Shown here in pieces: positions 33,259-45,922 of a DNA stretch of 64,000 nucleotides. A model generated the notes under the pieces. The model did no database searches. It was not told the origin of the DNA and saw nothing but the letters and a program-made list of their open reading frames with translations. The stretch's first letter is position 1, and every line of letters begins with the position of its first letter. Source of the stretch: Sarcomyxa edulis (lineage: Eukaryota; Basidiomycota; Agaricomycetes; Agaricales; Mycenaceae); NCBI GenBank assembly GCA_009761415.1, contig QUOL01000010.1, positions 868,001-932,000 of the forward strand, written 5' to 3'. The translations under genes and the position numbers were made by a program.

Positions 33259-34639
33259 ATGCCCAAGGATACCTCCCAAGAAGATATGCAGACTATTTCT
33301 GTACATACTGCCACTCGCATGAGCACCAGGGCTTCACGGTCCACTATACCAGCGGCTAAACGGTGAGTAAAGATCGGTGGCAAATTCGACGATTATTGAT
33401 TTGATGATCAGTGGCGGGACTCTTGCTGCAGCCAAGCCTCTTACAACAAAGTCTTCCCAGAAACTGACACCACAAGCTGATCTGCCAGCATTTGCATCCT
33501 CGTCACTCGTCGAAGCTACACTGTCGTCCCTGGAGACAGATACTATGGGTGACTCGTGGTACGATGTACTGAAACCCGAGTTTGAAAAGCCCTACTTTCA
33601 AAAAGTGAGCTCAGTAGCTACTTGACCATACATGCTGCGCTCCGTATCTTACACAAAACCTCAGTTGAAGGAATTCTTAGTGACCGAACACAAATCATCT
33701 ACAATATATCCTGCTAGTGAGCATTATTTGTTTCGCATGAGGACGGCTGACTGATGTTGGACATTAGTCAACAACATATACTCATGGTCAAGACTAACAC
33801 CACTAGAATCAGTCAAGGTGGTGATCCTCGGTCAGGTATGCAATCGTGACAATATAGTATCCTTTCTATTGACTCATAACTCTCCTCGTCGACAGGATCC
33901 GTACCACAATGTGGGACAAGCACACGGTAGGCAAAGACCATATCATATACCTTGCTCAAAAGGTGTCCTAACATCTTCTGATAGGCCTTTCGTTCTCTGT
34001 CCTCCCACCGACTAAACTCCCCGGCTCCCTCAGGAACATCTACAAACAGATATCAGCGGACTTACCTTCCTTCGTGGCGCCACTCACAGGGTAAAATCAT
34101 CTCTCTCTTAACGTCCTCAATATCATTTCACAGATCATCTTTCTAGCGATCTCACTCCTCTCGCAAAGCAAGGCGTCCTATGGCTCAATACCTGCCTCAC
34201 AGTTCGCGCCCACAAACCCATGTCGCACGCCAACAAAGGATGGGAAACGTTTACCGAACAAGTCATCCGGGCGGTCTTGGCGAATGAACGCGGTGTCGTT
34301 TTCTTAGCCTGGGGACTCCCGGCTCAGAAAACGTGTACTCGTATCGGGATTGACGAGGTGAGTAGTTACTTGAACATACGAAAACCCTGCTGTATCGTAC
34401 GTAGCTCACACCGCATTATAGACAAAGCATCTGGTACTGCGGCATGTCGTTTTCTCATCAGAACATAGCACTACTACTAGTCCTAACTGTCTGGGCATCT
34501 ATATAGCTCACCCCACCCATCCCCTCTATCCGCACACCGCGGGTTCATCGGAAACGGGCACTTCCGTAAATCCAACGAATGGCTTCGGGAGAAGTATGGA
34601 GCTGCTGGTGAGATTGACTGGACTGCATTGGGAACATAG
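33259..34639 (+). CDS. UNG1: Uracil-DNA glycosylase, UNG family
   Basis: The ATG at 33259 ([17 protein letters not shown]) begins a Ser/Thr-rich leader that could carry mitochondrial or nuclear targeting. The enzyme core reads [15 protein letters not shown], then [17 protein letters not shown] with the water-activating Asp. It continues with [19 protein letters not shown] and, near the end, [19 protein letters not shown] with the catalytic His. These are the diagnostic motifs of family 1 UDG, which removes uracil to start base-excision repair. About seven short introns are needed; several donors are GTGAGT-like. The start was chosen as the first ATG in frame with the leader. Catalytic residues are intact. 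Confidence 0.95.
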
Positions 34640-34801
34640 TAAAGCGCTCTCAAGACGAAGACTCGATGGGCGTAGGTGCAGTATTATTTTGTTTGTATGA
34701 TATGTTCGTTCGTTTTGACAACAATACAGTTGTAATTCTCTAATCTAGATGGCACATACCTACATGATGATGTCCGATTCGAATTCCTCTCCTTGCCCGG
34801 A

Positions 34802-37270
34802 CTAAGCTTTCTTTTTGTCGGGAAGATCAGGATAGAGCTGGATGCAAAATCGTTATCGACATGTTTGACAATCTATACTTCAAGAGCAACATTACCTTTC
34901 CCGGGTTGAACAGATTGTGCGGATCGATAGCTCTCTTGACCGTCCTCATGAGCTCTACAGTTCCCTCACCCAACTCGCTAACAAGATATTCTTTCTTCCC
35001 AAGTCCAACGCCATGTTCTCCCGTACCTGCGAGATAAGTATGAGTAGATTGATCGTGCGGTGACAATGAGCGTTACTCACATGTGCCATCCAACGCGATA
35101 GCACGATGAACAAGCCGATGAACAGCCGCGCTTACCGCCTCCAATTCCTTGTCATCATGGAAGAGTATCAAAGCATGGAAATTTCCATCCCCCACATGTC
35201 CCACAATCGTGCTCAGAAGACCAGAATCCGCTAAATCTTTCTTAGTTTCCAAAACTAGTTGCGGTAGGCGGGATACCGGGACACTATAATCTCAGAACGT
35301 TATCGCGAAATGTAATTTATCGAAGAAAGAATAGCGAGAGAGCACACACCAAACGTCTGTAGTCCAACACTTCGTCCCGGGTTCAGCAGCCATCGTAGAT
35401 GTCAATGCATACTTTCTGTTCTGCCACAGGAGGTCTGCCTCAGCATCAGTAGCGGCAAACTCAAACCGACTGCTTCCATGCTTGTCGACGATAGCGTTGA
35501 CCATCTTTGATGCAAGCTGGACAGCGTCCTTGTCACCTTGGATCTTGAAAAACAGGGTATCTTTGACTGGGTAAGGGTGGTCTACGATGCCTGCTTTATT
35601 GATCGCGTTCATCACTGGGGTGTAAAATAGACAGTCAATACGTGCGCTCGATAGGCGGTTGCAGGAGACTCACTACGATCGTCGAGTAATTCCACACATT
35701 CTACAAACAGGGGAAAGTATATCAACATACAGAATCCTCTTCGGTTTTGAGCGAGACCCACGGATATGAGGCCCATAAGGAGAAGACAGTATTTCTTGCA
35801 CTGCGCTAACAGCATGTTCGACGTCGGGGAACTGGGCCATGGCAACTTTTGTAGGGAGTACAGGTGCTAGCCGGAGCGTAGCTGTTTTGAGTACATCAGT
35901 ACGTCTCGATCAATCCTAAGTATGAATGCGAGAGCTTGCCTTCCGTGACGATACCGAGGGTTCCCTCAGCCCCGATGAACAGTTTGGTTGTGTCGAATCC
36001 AGCAGAAGATTTCCGGGCTCTACTACGCGTTTTGATGACCTCTCCGTTGGGAAGTACTACGGTCTAAGAAGAAAGGAGACGAACTCGGTTAACAAAACAG
36101 GAGAGGATCACGACAGAAGAAGAACTGACAACATTGAGGAACCATTCCCCTTTGGCAGTTCCATATCTGACTGCGTTAGCTGTAATACAACGGCATTAGA
36201 TGTATACATGTATCGTGACTCGAGTGGGACACTGACTTCCTGAACAGCCAGTCCCAATCATGCCCCCGATAGTCTACAATGTCATTGGGAAAAACGGGTT
36301 TAGAACGAGCGATAAAGATGCGTACGGCTCCTGGACCAGGATCAAGCTACGAAAGTCAGAGGTCAAAGTCAAAGTCTGGGTGGTATGCGAAATCTGTGAT
36401 TCTTACAGGGAAGAACCATGGTATTCCTTTATCTTTGAGTGTCTGGTTGATGAGTTCCCAACCGACTCCCGTTTGGCAGATCAGATCACCGTCAGATTCT
36501 AGAGATCCAATATCAGCTAACGAAATGAGCAAATGCAGGGAACTGACCGTTAATAGTTAGAATTTTATCCATGTTAGCCATATCTATGCATATACTGCCA
36601 GAAGGATACTAAAAATGCTAGCTCAGTATCGTTGCGTTTCCTTTGTAGACTACACTTGTAGAAATGTCACCCCAGAGAAATGCCCTTCGAGACTTGTAGC
36701 ACCAGAGTACGCGGTCACGGGTACCCTGAATTTGTTAGCAATTTTCACGATACGCACAACATCTTCCGTGGACTGTGGACGGACAATAACGGAATGCGGG
36801 GATGCGGGGTGGTACGAATTCGCAGAAGACCCGTAAGAGCGCAAATCACCAGGCTCGGTGTCGATGGAGTCCTTGTCCGGGAAAGCTTCGCGCAAAGCTG
36901 CGATAGCTTCCTTCAATTCCGACGGGGAGGCATATGGTAATAGTGGATATGGACTTTCTTTCAGAGGATCCTCCGAGCCGTGGGCGAATTTGTGCTAGGT
37001 GCGAGAAACTGAATGTTAATATAGACTCTTGCACGCAAGAAGTCGACACACCCATAAAGGAAGAGCACCAAACTCAATCAAGCCAACGGCACCGAGAATC
37101 ATCACAGTATTGAGTGCATACTGTCCCCATGGGGTAGAACGGGGAGGGTCTTTATTGGAACCTGTTCCTGGATTCGGAGGATTGACAGTAGCAAGACCAC
37201 GACTCGGCGTGTTCCCCTTTGAAACGGAACGACAACGAGGGATGTTTCTGAGAGTCTTGATGCGTAACAT
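34802..37270 (-). CDS. DLD1: Mitochondrial D-lactate dehydrogenase (cytochrome), FAD-linked
   Basis: The ATG at 37270 gives [16 protein letters not shown], a basic presequence rich in Arg and Ser, followed by a hydrophobic segment ([19 protein letters not shown]) that could anchor the protein in the inner membrane. The FAD-binding PCMH domain shows [37 protein letters not shown] and [22 protein letters not shown]. The C-terminal oxidase domain has [20 protein letters not shown] and [18 protein letters not shown], ending [10 protein letters not shown]. These motifs belong to the Dld1/glycolate-oxidase-D group, which oxidises D-lactate and passes electrons to cytochrome c. More than ten introns. 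Other D-2-hydroxyacid oxidases of the family are possible, but the GTCSGT-like loop favours Dld1. Confidence 0.9.
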
Positions 37271-37426
37271 TCTGTTCGCAAAGGATCCGGACGTGCTCGT
37301 ACAAGACAAGGAGTGAAATCTCCCAATTGACCCCGAGGGTGCCCGAGCGAGATACCCGATTTGGGATGATTTTGGTCACGATCCCAAAAACGCGTCGACG
37401 CGCCTCGACCATTCCAGCTCCGAGTC

Positions 37427-38011
37427 ATGATCATGTCTGTCCGCCGACTTGCACACTCTACATTTCGACTGTCTATCGTCCTCGCCTTGGCTCTTTTTCT
37501 CATAATTGTGCATCATCGTCTCTCTCGTCCCGGCGGGACAATTTCAACTCCTCAACTCGGACCCAAACTAGAAGTCTCCGTCGAAGGACGATGGAAAGCA
37601 ATCAGGGACTCCTTTGGCCTTCCACCGCTATCCGATAAAATACCCATTACTTCCAATTCAACAAATATATACGTCTCACCTCCAACTCATCGACTCACAA
37701 CTGGATCCGCATCCCGCTTCGATCTCAAACGCAAACGATCCGAGTTCCTTGCTCAACAGCAGAAGCCTCCAGAGCTGTACTTTGCCGCCGACATAGACAC
37801 TCTGGGAGAGGACAGTAGCAGCCTTCTTGCTTCGCTGCACGCCATCGTTCTTTTGGAGAAGGAGAAGGAGAGTTTGGACAGGCCAGGGCGAGGCGCAAGG
37901 CCGCAAGGACTTCGAAACCGACCACCACAGCGCCCAAATTCGAGCTGGATGTCGCGAGGAAAGAATGCGAAAGCTTTAGGGGGACTGCTTGTCATGAAGG
38001 ACGGAACATAA
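37427..38011 (+). CDS. Hypothetical single-pass membrane protein
   Basis: A single-exon frame of 194 residues, unusual here because neighbours are intron-rich. Near the N-terminus a basic stretch precedes one hydrophobic helix (LSIVLALALFLIIVHH, residues about 15-30), so it is probably a type II membrane protein or has an uncleaved signal. The rest is polar and partly disordered: WKAIRDSFGLPPL, then ELYFAADIDTLGED, SLLASLHAIVLLEKEKE and a basic Arg/Pro/Gly-rich tail. I do not recognise a family. It is divergent from DLD1, about 156 bases away, and an ACGCGT box lies at 37390-37395. Confidence 0.6.
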   Translation: MIMSVRRLAHSTFRLSIVLALALFLIIVHHRLSRPGGTISTPQLGPKLEVSVEGRWKAIRDSFGLPPLSDKIPITSNSTNIYVSPPTHRLTTGSASRFDLKRKRSEFLAQQQKPPELYFAADIDTLGEDSSSLLASLHAIVLLEKEKESLDRPGRGARPQGLRNRPPQRPNSSWMSRGKNAKALGGLLVMKDGT

Positions 38012-38211
38012 TTTTCGCGAAACACTAGACACTGTACCTATTTTTATTCGTGTATCAGGGAGTAGGGTATGTCAATTAGGCCAAACGCCATATAGATGGT
38101 AGCATTCAGCAGTATTATTGTCAATCATATTGTGAGCATGGATAGATGGAATGTGTATGCAAAATAGAAAGGTTGTGATCATCCATCACGAAATGAACCG
38201 GTCATTTCGTT

Positions 38212-40506
38212 TCATTCCTCGGCGGCCGTCCCATCCTTCCCCTTAGATCCATTCTCCGTCTTTGCTTTCTTCCACGAAACAAATTCATCCAGCAAAGTCG
38301 GCCAGGCCTGAGTACAATTTTACAAAGGGGATGTTGAGAATTTACGAAAGAACATTTGAAGAGATGACGCACCCCATCAGATTCGTAATCCTGCAGACTG
38401 GGTTTCACAGTCTGACAGAACTCAAGCATCTAGATGATGATATAAGTTAAGGATACAACACCTCAAGTCGAAAGGTACTCACCATACTCCATAGATCCTT
38501 ATTGACTCCTTTATACGTCCCCTTCTCCTGCAAAATCAAAAGTTTAACTTCGCAAGCGTCGATATTGAACAACAGAGATACGAACAGTAATGAACTCGAG
38601 GATCTCTCCCATGAGCGGATATTGTGGAGCAAGGAGGACAGACCAAAATGCGGTCGCTGTCTGGATGAGAATGAAATTGTAAGCTAGATACAAAGTCCAC
38701 GATGACTGGCAGACCCACCTCCATATCAATGTTCCTCGCTTGTCTGGCAAAGACAGTCAAGATATTGAGGGACCTGTCGCAATGATGCACGGAACCAAAA
38801 CCACTCACTCTTGTTTAGCCAAAACAAAACAAAATGTGTATAACTTCTGGAAGGCGGCCTTCGTATCCGCAGCATAACCCCAGTAGGCGGTCCTGTCGTA
38901 CGGCTCGTCCACCGCCCGTTGTTTCTTCTTAGCGTCGACGACAGGTTTCTGTAGAGCGGGGTTTCCGAAAATCAAGAGACTCTCCAAGTCTCGGACGGCA
39001 ATGGCCAGTTGAGGCAACGAGGATATCCTGGAATTAAACGAAAAAGGCGCGTCAGGGCGCGATCCAGGGATAGCATATCACCCCCGAAGGAATATGGTGC
39101 AAGGGGGGAAAGCAAGGGGGATGATGTAAATGAAATAGTAATGAAGAAGAAACTCACTGCAATGACGCAGTCCCTTTGACCCATTCCTCCTGTGTAAATT
39201 TCCCCATATCCTTCGCACCAAGCTGCCATGCCAAAATAAGAGGCAACGCGCCCTCGAGTGGGATCTGCGCGTCCATGCATAATTGTGTAAATCCTTCCGT
39301 GTCAATGACGGTTGGCTCGTCGGCGTCGGCGTAGGTCGTAAAGAGCGCGAGAGCGTTCTCGGGGGTATAAGGTGCCATTTTTATCTGAGGCGGAGTTGGC
39401 TGTGATTGTTTTTTAGAAGGTGCTGCAGTTGAGGTTGGTGTTGGCTGTGCTTTAGGCTGTGCTGTGGTTGTGGATTTGGATGGTTTCTGAACAGTGAATT
39501 TGCATTATGGTGATGATGAATAATGGATGGAAACTTCGTGACGTACGGCGACTTGAACATCTTTAGTAGTTGAGCCTGCTTCTTCGTCGCTGTCGTTATG
39601 ATTGCTATGGTCGTTATTAGTGTGGGAAGAGCGGCAGCAAAACAAAGAAGATAAGGGCATGTGTGTGCATCCACGGAACACCGCAAATACAGAGGCAAGA
39701 GAAGAACAAGAGAGCCTCAACCTGAGAGGCGGTATATGTAGGATGCGAGGGCAGTGAAACTCACGGCTTCGATGTCAGATCCTAAACAGAAAGTGAGCAC
39801 GTGTTCGGATTCAGGCGATGGGAAATACTTACGTCAGCATGGCTGGCCGAATCCAACGTGCGGTATTCAAGGCGGTCGAAATGAAGGATTTTGAGATGGA
39901 AGATTGACAGAAAAATCAAGGAATGAGAATGGCAAACGGCAATGAGGAATTAAAGGGGCCTACGGAGCTACGGTTCTCGTTCCCTTGAATTTTGTAGCCA
40001 CAGCCTTGGTTTTTGATGAGCCGACCCCAGTGGCATCTTTCGTTGCAGCAGTAGTCTTTGCTTTTTTGGCTGGTGGCGGAACCTGACAATGTAGAATGCC
40101 GGCATGAGCAGGATGCTGGAATCAAGAAGAGCACGCGATGCCCTCACCTGAGCAGCACTTTCCGTAGCAGTTTGCTTGGAACTAGAAAGATGCAAAGTCA
40201 AATGAGATGCATGATCTGATGGAACATTCACCAGCACGCACGCCTACCTGCTTGCTTTCTTTGTGGCCTTGGTCGTTGCGGGTTTTTTTGCTGGTGCCGG
40301 CTTGGTAGATGCTGCAGTAGCATTGGTCGCAATTCGTGTCGAGCTGCGCGTAGTCCGTGTCGACGATGAAGATGCTGCTGCAGTAAGTGTATCTTCTGCA
40401 ACGTTTTTACGCTGCCAAAAGAGGAACAAAATAAATATCGATCAACGCAAGTCCGGAAATTGACTTCTGGATAGTATTTTCGCCAGAGACACACTTTCGG
40501 AGGCAT
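38212..40506 (-). CDS. DCN1: DCN1-like protein (cullin neddylation factor)
   Basis: The ATG at 40506 gives MPPK, then an intron (GTGTGT...TTGGCAG) and RKNVAEDTLTAAASSSS. A Lys/Ala/Thr-rich, disordered N-terminus continues through several small exons, including PPPAKKAKTTAATKDATG-like sequence. The PONY domain follows: ALALFTTYADADEPTVIDTE, GALPLILAWQLGAKDMGKF, YTFCFVLAKQE, WSVLLAPQYPLMGEILEF and finally PTLLDEFVSWKKAK. Dcn1 acts with Rbx1 as an E3 for attaching Nedd8/Rub1 to cullins, with the potentiating-neddylation domain binding cullin and Ubc12. The join between the 40.5-39.8 kb exons and the PONY exons is inferred from frame and from the basic MPPK start. It is divergent to CIAO2 with only 166 bases between. 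Confidence 0.85.
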
Positions 40507-40672
40507 TTGAGGCAGCAAAATAAGGTGAGATCAGGAGTAAAGCAAGATGTCGAGAGGAGGATGTAGTCGGAAAGACAGCGCGTTAAACGCCGTCACACAG
40601 TTTTGCGTGTACCGCGAACAAGCATGGCCTCGGTCACGTCACGCTCTGCCCAGCGCTGAGTCAAACACCATC
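40507..40672. promoter_or_regulatory. Compact bidirectional promoter of DCN1 and CIAO2
   Basis: Only 166 bases separate the two divergent start codons, so core elements must be shared or overlapping. I see no TATA box on either strand; the stretch is GC-rich near 40570-40660. Confidence 0.5.
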
Positions 40673-41365
40673 ATGGCTCAGGAGATTTTCAACCCAAATC
40701 CTGTAGTTTTCTCCGGTCCAAAGACGTCTAGCAGGTCTAAAGATTTATCAAGCGGGAAGGCTCTATGGGTAGAAGAAGTAGATGCAGAAGACAAGGATTT
40801 GGATGAGGTTGAGCTCATAGACCAAGATGAAATATTTGGTACGCATTCGATCCTCCTGAAATAGGTCTAGACTTAGACCTAATCACCGTCTTTCAGACCT
40901 GATTCGCCATATATACGATCCGGAGCATCCTAATACTCTTGAAGACCTTCGTGTTGTCTCTGCAGAGCAGATAAATGTCACGAACAACTGTGTCAAGGTC
41001 GAGTTCACTCCGACTGTTCCGCACTGTGGGATGTCTACGTTGATCGGTGAGTGTCGTTTCTATTCCTTATGTGACTCCCATACTGATCCTATGTGGGTTG
41101 CTTAGGTCTTTCAATTCGGGTCCGTCTTCTTCGAAGTCTACCGAATCGATTCAAAGTAGATATATGTGTCAAACCGGGCTCGCATCAAAGTGAACTTGCC
41201 GGTGCGTTGCATTGCCCACTTTCTGACCTGATCTGATACTACCCAGTGAACAAGCAATTGAACGATAAAGAACGTGTTGCGGCAGCGTTGGAAAACCCAG
41301 CTCTTGTGGAAACATTGGAGCAGACTCTGATCCACGTAGGATCAGGACGTCCCGACACTGAATAA
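40673..41365 (+). CDS. CIA2: CIAO2/MIP18-family cytosolic iron-sulfur assembly protein
   Basis: The ATG at 40673 gives [16 protein letters not shown], the normal family start. An acidic stretch ([20 protein letters not shown]) leads through an intron to [20 protein letters not shown]. Next comes [20 protein letters not shown], with the conserved reactive Cys of the MIP18 domain, and [27 protein letters not shown] split by an intron after ELA. The end is SGRPDTE. Three to four introns. Cia2/MIP18 works with Cia1 and Met18 as the targeting complex that hands Fe-S clusters to cytosolic and nuclear enzymes, including DNA polymerases and helicases. Length is about that of the family. Confidence 0.93.
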
Positions 41366-41692
41366 GGTTTTTTTATTCATCGCTGTGTCGTGGCTTATTC
41401 GGAGAATGTAATTATGTATTCATCCAGGAAATGTATGTGTATCTATAGCTTGTACTATCAGAGATCTTGCATTTTGCGCCTCACTAGTTGATTCTCAGGG
41501 ACATAAGCATCATATCCGATCGGTGCTAACTTGGTAGCCAACCTTTTTTAAGTTCATGCATCGTCATTCGAACTACCTGCCTTGTTGTGCGTCGATTGAA
41601 CCCTCTCCCCGCGCTAACAGTCCCACAGCGCATCTCCCGAGTCGTTAAAAGGAGACTGTCCATCAAGTTCTGGTTAGCCTCGCTCGACCGCC

Positions 41693-43994
41693 ATGTCTAC
41701 TCGTACAGTCGAATATTTCAAGGCTGGCAATGACTCTTCTGCGGCTATTACCATTAGTACAAGAGTATTGAGCGGACTTGACTTTGCTGTAACAGGTTTC
41801 CAAGACCTCGTTTCCCAATCTACATGGGGACCTCTGAGCTCATTTGGTGAGCTATTACAATGCACTCATCCGTCGTGTTAGATCTGATCTGATCTTTGTT
41901 CTGTTAGCCAAGAACACAATAATTTCTTGTCTCAAGAAAATTCAACGCGGCCAGTTGATCATTCGTTCCCTTGGGGAAGTGTATAGATTTGGCGAAGCAA
42001 GTGCAGAAGCTTCACTACGTGCAGATATCCAAGTACTCGACGAAGGGTTTTGGTTACGGTTGTTTCTCAATAGCGAGTTTGGCTTCGCAGGTCAGTCGCA
42101 AAAGATTGGTTGTCGCAAAAGTACGCTCATGCTCTTTGCATTATACAGATGCATTCATGTTGCAATATATCGAAATCGACAGTGCTGATTTGGTCACGGT
42201 TTTCAAAGTAAGAACAGTGTCATTCTCTTGAAGTTTGAGACGTCGTACCAATCAAGATCCATTACCTAGATATTCTTGCTGAACAGGAAAGAGCTCTCTG
42301 AGCTGCAAACATTTGCTAGCCCAGTCATACGTGGTCTCAGCTACGTGTAAGTGGGAGACCGTCGTTACCACAAGTAGCATGCATTTGATGTATACGTCCA
42401 CAGGGCCAATTCTCGTCTTGCCAATGGTATATTCAACAGCTCCAACAACATATCGTAAGCTTTATGTTCATCGACACTCTTTGCCTCGTTCCTTTTCTAA
42501 TGATCGCACACAGAACACATTATGATATGTCAAATGAAGCCTTTGCAGGTTTTCTCTCTCGGGACATGACGTTTGTAATCAATTTCGTTTCTTGAATGGC
42601 TACACTGACATCTACCTAGTTATACCTGCGCGGTATTCGACGAGACCTTGAAAGGGTGCGATGGTGACCTCAAATAGTCACGGCCAATTGCACCACCGCG
42701 TAGTTGTGTCCACCATTCAAGTGATAATCCTCCAGATGATCTCGAAAAGGGACAATTAAGAAAATTGCACATGATCGCACAAAGGGCACGACTCAAGAAA
42801 GGCTCTCGAGTGCTGGAGATAGGGTATGTCTCGACTGCTCAAAATTTCTCGTCATCATATCTTCTTCGGCTGACAGACAACTGCCTGACCTTCAGTTGTG
42901 GATGGGGGAGCTTTGCTATCCTGGTACATCATCGATTTCATCACTCTTGTCGATGGTCAACTTACAACCTTAGGCTGCTGGGACGTACGGGGCGTCTGTC
43001 GAAGCAATTACACTTTCTGCGGAACAGATAGCATTAGCAGAGGACGACGTTCACGCTGCCGGTCTTTCGGAGTTAGTTACTTTCCATCTAATGGACTATC
43101 GAGACTTGCCTGCATCTTTCTGTCATGCGTTCGACGCGGTCGTAGCTGTAGGAGTCATGGAACACGGTCAGTCAACCCAACAGATTTCTGCGTTCGTCTC
43201 ACCCTCCTCCATATTGATACTATGTCTATCCAGTTGGATCCCAGTATATAGCCGGATGGTTTGAAAAGGTTTCTTGGGCCTTGAAAGAGCAGAATGCTAC
43301 GATGGTATTCACTGGGACGACTGTGCCAGATACTCGGTGGATTGATTATAAACGGTAACACCGATAACCTCTTCTAGACTACATCGTCACTCATACCTCA
43401 TCTTCTAGAAATGTTGATTTTATACAGAGATATATTTTCCCGTAAGTCTGAGATCTTTCCGTGAGCTTCTCGTCCTCAAGCTCGACAAATCCACAGAGGA
43501 GGAGAATTATCGACCGTCAAAAATCTGGTGAACGCCATCATCCCTGCCAAACTAAACGTGAACTCCATCGAAAACCTCGCGCCTCGTTCGTTCTTGTTTT
43601 TATCTTATCATATATTCTCTATGAAACTGCACAATATCTAGACTATGCACGAACTCTCCGCGAGTGGAGTCATAGGTTCCAACACAACTTCGCGTCACAT
43701 ATCGCTCCTGCCCTCAAGTCCAAGTACGCTTCGCTCAGCTCAGATGATCTCGAAATATTTAGGCGAAAATGGATCTGTGCGTGCCCGTTATTACTCATCT
43801 TTGCTGAGGAGGACCCTTATAGTTGGACATCTTCAATAGACTACTTTGCCTACTGCGAAGCGGGGTTCAGTATGGGATATCTTGCAGAACATCTCTTTGT
43901 GTTGACTCGGGAGGTAAGGCATTATCATTGATCGTTCCTGAATGTTCAATAGGTCCAACTATCTTTGCTGCAGGACATGACTATGTTGCCGTAA
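41693..43994 (+). CDS. Cyclopropane-fatty-acyl-phospholipid synthase-type methyltransferase
   Basis: The ATG at 41693 gives MSTRTVEYFKAGND. The N-terminal domain has IQRGQLIIRSLGEVYRFGEA. The catalytic part follows: HYDMSNEAFAGFLSRDMTYTC, then ARLKKGSRVLEIG and, after a 68-base-class intron, CGWGSFAIL (the SAM site). VEAITLSAEQIALAEDD and VVAVGVMEHVG are the other CFA-synthase signatures. Near the end, NSIENLAPHYARTLREWSHRF required an intron with the donor GTTCGT, which restores the expected His-Tyr. The frame ends in GYLAEHLFVLTREVQL and a stop at 43994. About a dozen small introns; no disabling change seen. It likely transfers a methyl from SAM onto unsaturated lipid chains, or is a sphingolipid-type relative. 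Exact product unknown. Confidence 0.85.
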
Positions 43995-44246
43995 AAAAAT
44001 CGCACACGGCTGATGCACGTTATAGAACGCCTCTCCGAGGTACTACCTCGGTACCTAGAGTTGCATAGTTGTCCAGGCGGCAACGAATCGGGCGGTTCAG
44101 ATGCCAATACGATAAGTTATCATTACTGTGTGTGGCGTCTCCGATGAGAGATAGCACCAAAGTAATTTGGTATCGGTTGGACCTCATAAACGATGTGTAT
44201 AGTGAGATAGAAGGAACGTTGACTAAGACTTTCATGACATTTACGT

Positions 44247-45488
44247 TCATTCAACAGGTTTATAATCAACGCGGCGCCGAGGGCGCCCAGCAGTGGCCTT
44301 AGAACGAGGTGGGGTAGGAATGAAGTGAACTTCTAGGATGCCGCGGTCATCGAAGACGGAAAAAGGGCCTCGCACTAGCCTCGTCATCAATTCGGAGTCC
44401 CAGTTGTGATGATGCCGGAAACCAGAAAGAGTGATGGAAATCTTTTGTATATCCGTGAACGGCGGCTGAAGTAGGAGTTGTGGGACTCCGGACCAGCCAT
44501 AGTTCTCCAGTAAGTAATGCCCCTTCCAGGGGATCGAATTGAGATGGAGTCCCAATGACAATTCAGTGAGACGAGTCGAAGAGATCTGAGAGACGATGAC
44601 TTTGATCAAGTCTCGGGCTTCAGGTTCCGTATCCGCACGAAGACCGGAGATGCGTAATATGCGTAGATTCCTGAGAGGACTAAAATCGATGAAACCCTCA
44701 GGGATACCATCGATATCAAAGGTGACGTCCAGTCGTTGAACGGAAGATCCTGCTTTTCGGACAAACTGCGATAACAGGGGAATCTGCGACTTCTTATCGA
44801 TGGACAGTCTGTGAACTGGTGGTACTGCATCTAGGGAAAGGAGGAAGTCAAGTATACCACGATGGTTCAGACTGTACTGGAGATCAAGATGAGAAACTTG
44901 AATCATCATGCGACCACAGTCCATCTCTGACGCTGGACTTTCTGGAATATCGAGTCGATAACTCGATAACACTTGTAGTGCGGGATAAGAGCAGATATAC
45001 CGCTTGAAGTCATCGACGGATAGGAAGGTTCCCGAGTAAAATCGGAGCTCTGTGAAGCCTTTGAGGCTGCACAGCATGGTGGCAACTTCGGAGGTGGGTT
45101 CATCCCATAGAATTCTCTGCAGACGGACGCATTGTACGTTCTGAAGGTTGGCTATGATGCGCTGCATCCCCAAGGCGAGCTTTGATCCGATTGTTCGATA
45201 GGCAGCATCGACCGTAAATGCAGATATGGGTCCTCTACCGGCTACAACAAGGTCCCGAATAGCAGGAGCAATGCTGGTCCAAGGCGCGTCTAAAATATTG
45301 AGAAGTATGTCCATACTGTAGACGCGCAGGACTACTTCGGAGAATAGATGATGGCGAGTTGATGGCAGTAGAACTCGTGACGCTAAACTGCAAGATGCGA
45401 GAGCAGTCGTATCGCTGTAGAGGTGATCCATGATTTCCTCAAGGGTCTCGAGAGGCAGAACGGGCACGCTAAGCGCTCGAGTCAGCAT
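44247..45488 (-). CDS. F-box-like protein
   Basis: Single exon, 413 residues from the ATG at 45488 (MLTRALSVPVLPLETLEE). The start VLPLETLEEIMDHLYSD with LASCSLASRVLLPSTRHHLF is the short F-box typical of basidiomycete expansions. The rest resembles degenerate leucine-rich repeats (HLDLQYSLNHRGILDFLL, LRNLRILRISGL). The end is basic (RSKATAGRPRRRVDYK). F-box proteins bind Skp1 and bring substrates to SCF ubiquitin ligases; here the partner is unknown. It converges with the methyltransferase gene, with about 250 bases between stops. Confidence 0.8.
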   Translation of the reverse strand: MLTRALSVPVLPLETLEEIMDHLYSDTTALASCSLASRVLLPSTRHHLFSEVVLRVYSMDILLNILDAPWTSIAPAIRDLVVAGRGPISAFTVDAAYRTIGSKLALGMQRIIANLQNVQCVRLQRILWDEPTSEVATMLCSLKGFTELRFYSGTFLSVDDFKRYICSYPALQVLSSYRLDIPESPASEMDCGRMMIQVSHLDLQYSLNHRGILDFLLSLDAVPPVHRLSIDKKSQIPLLSQFVRKAGSSVQRLDVTFDIDGIPEGFIDFSPLRNLRILRISGLRADTEPEARDLIKVIVSQISSTRLTELSLGLHLNSIPWKGHYLLENYGWSGVPQLLLQPPFTDIQKISITLSGFRHHHNWDSELMTRLVRGPFSVFDDRGILEVHFIPTPPRSKATAGRPRRRVDYKPVE

Positions 45489-45922
45489 AACGTTAACGTC
45501 TAAGGTTTGACTATACAAGTGGTGTACGTTAGTTTAAAATATTGGTTCTCTTGATGATCTACGTGCTCACCGCGCGTTCTACAAGTGCGATATGTGGACA
45601 CGAACGAACAAGAAAATTATAGCCTATAACCTATGCGTCTGTGGCGGTAGCAAGAGGTAAACGGAGGGTATGACTATGAGTCGACTGCCATGCGTAGGTC
45701 GCGGTGTGAAGAACGTTTTTACCTTTTGTTTCCTGATCATGCCACTGCGAAATGACTCGAGACTCCCGGACATCTCTTTACCTCAAACTTGACTCACACA
45801 ACGGCCAGCTCATAGACCGACATAGAAGACCCTTTTTTTGGACGTTATAACCTCCAAAGATTCCCAGAAAAGAGCACCCTTCACCTTCCCTAGAAATCGA
45901 GAGGACTAACTTCACTATCAAC

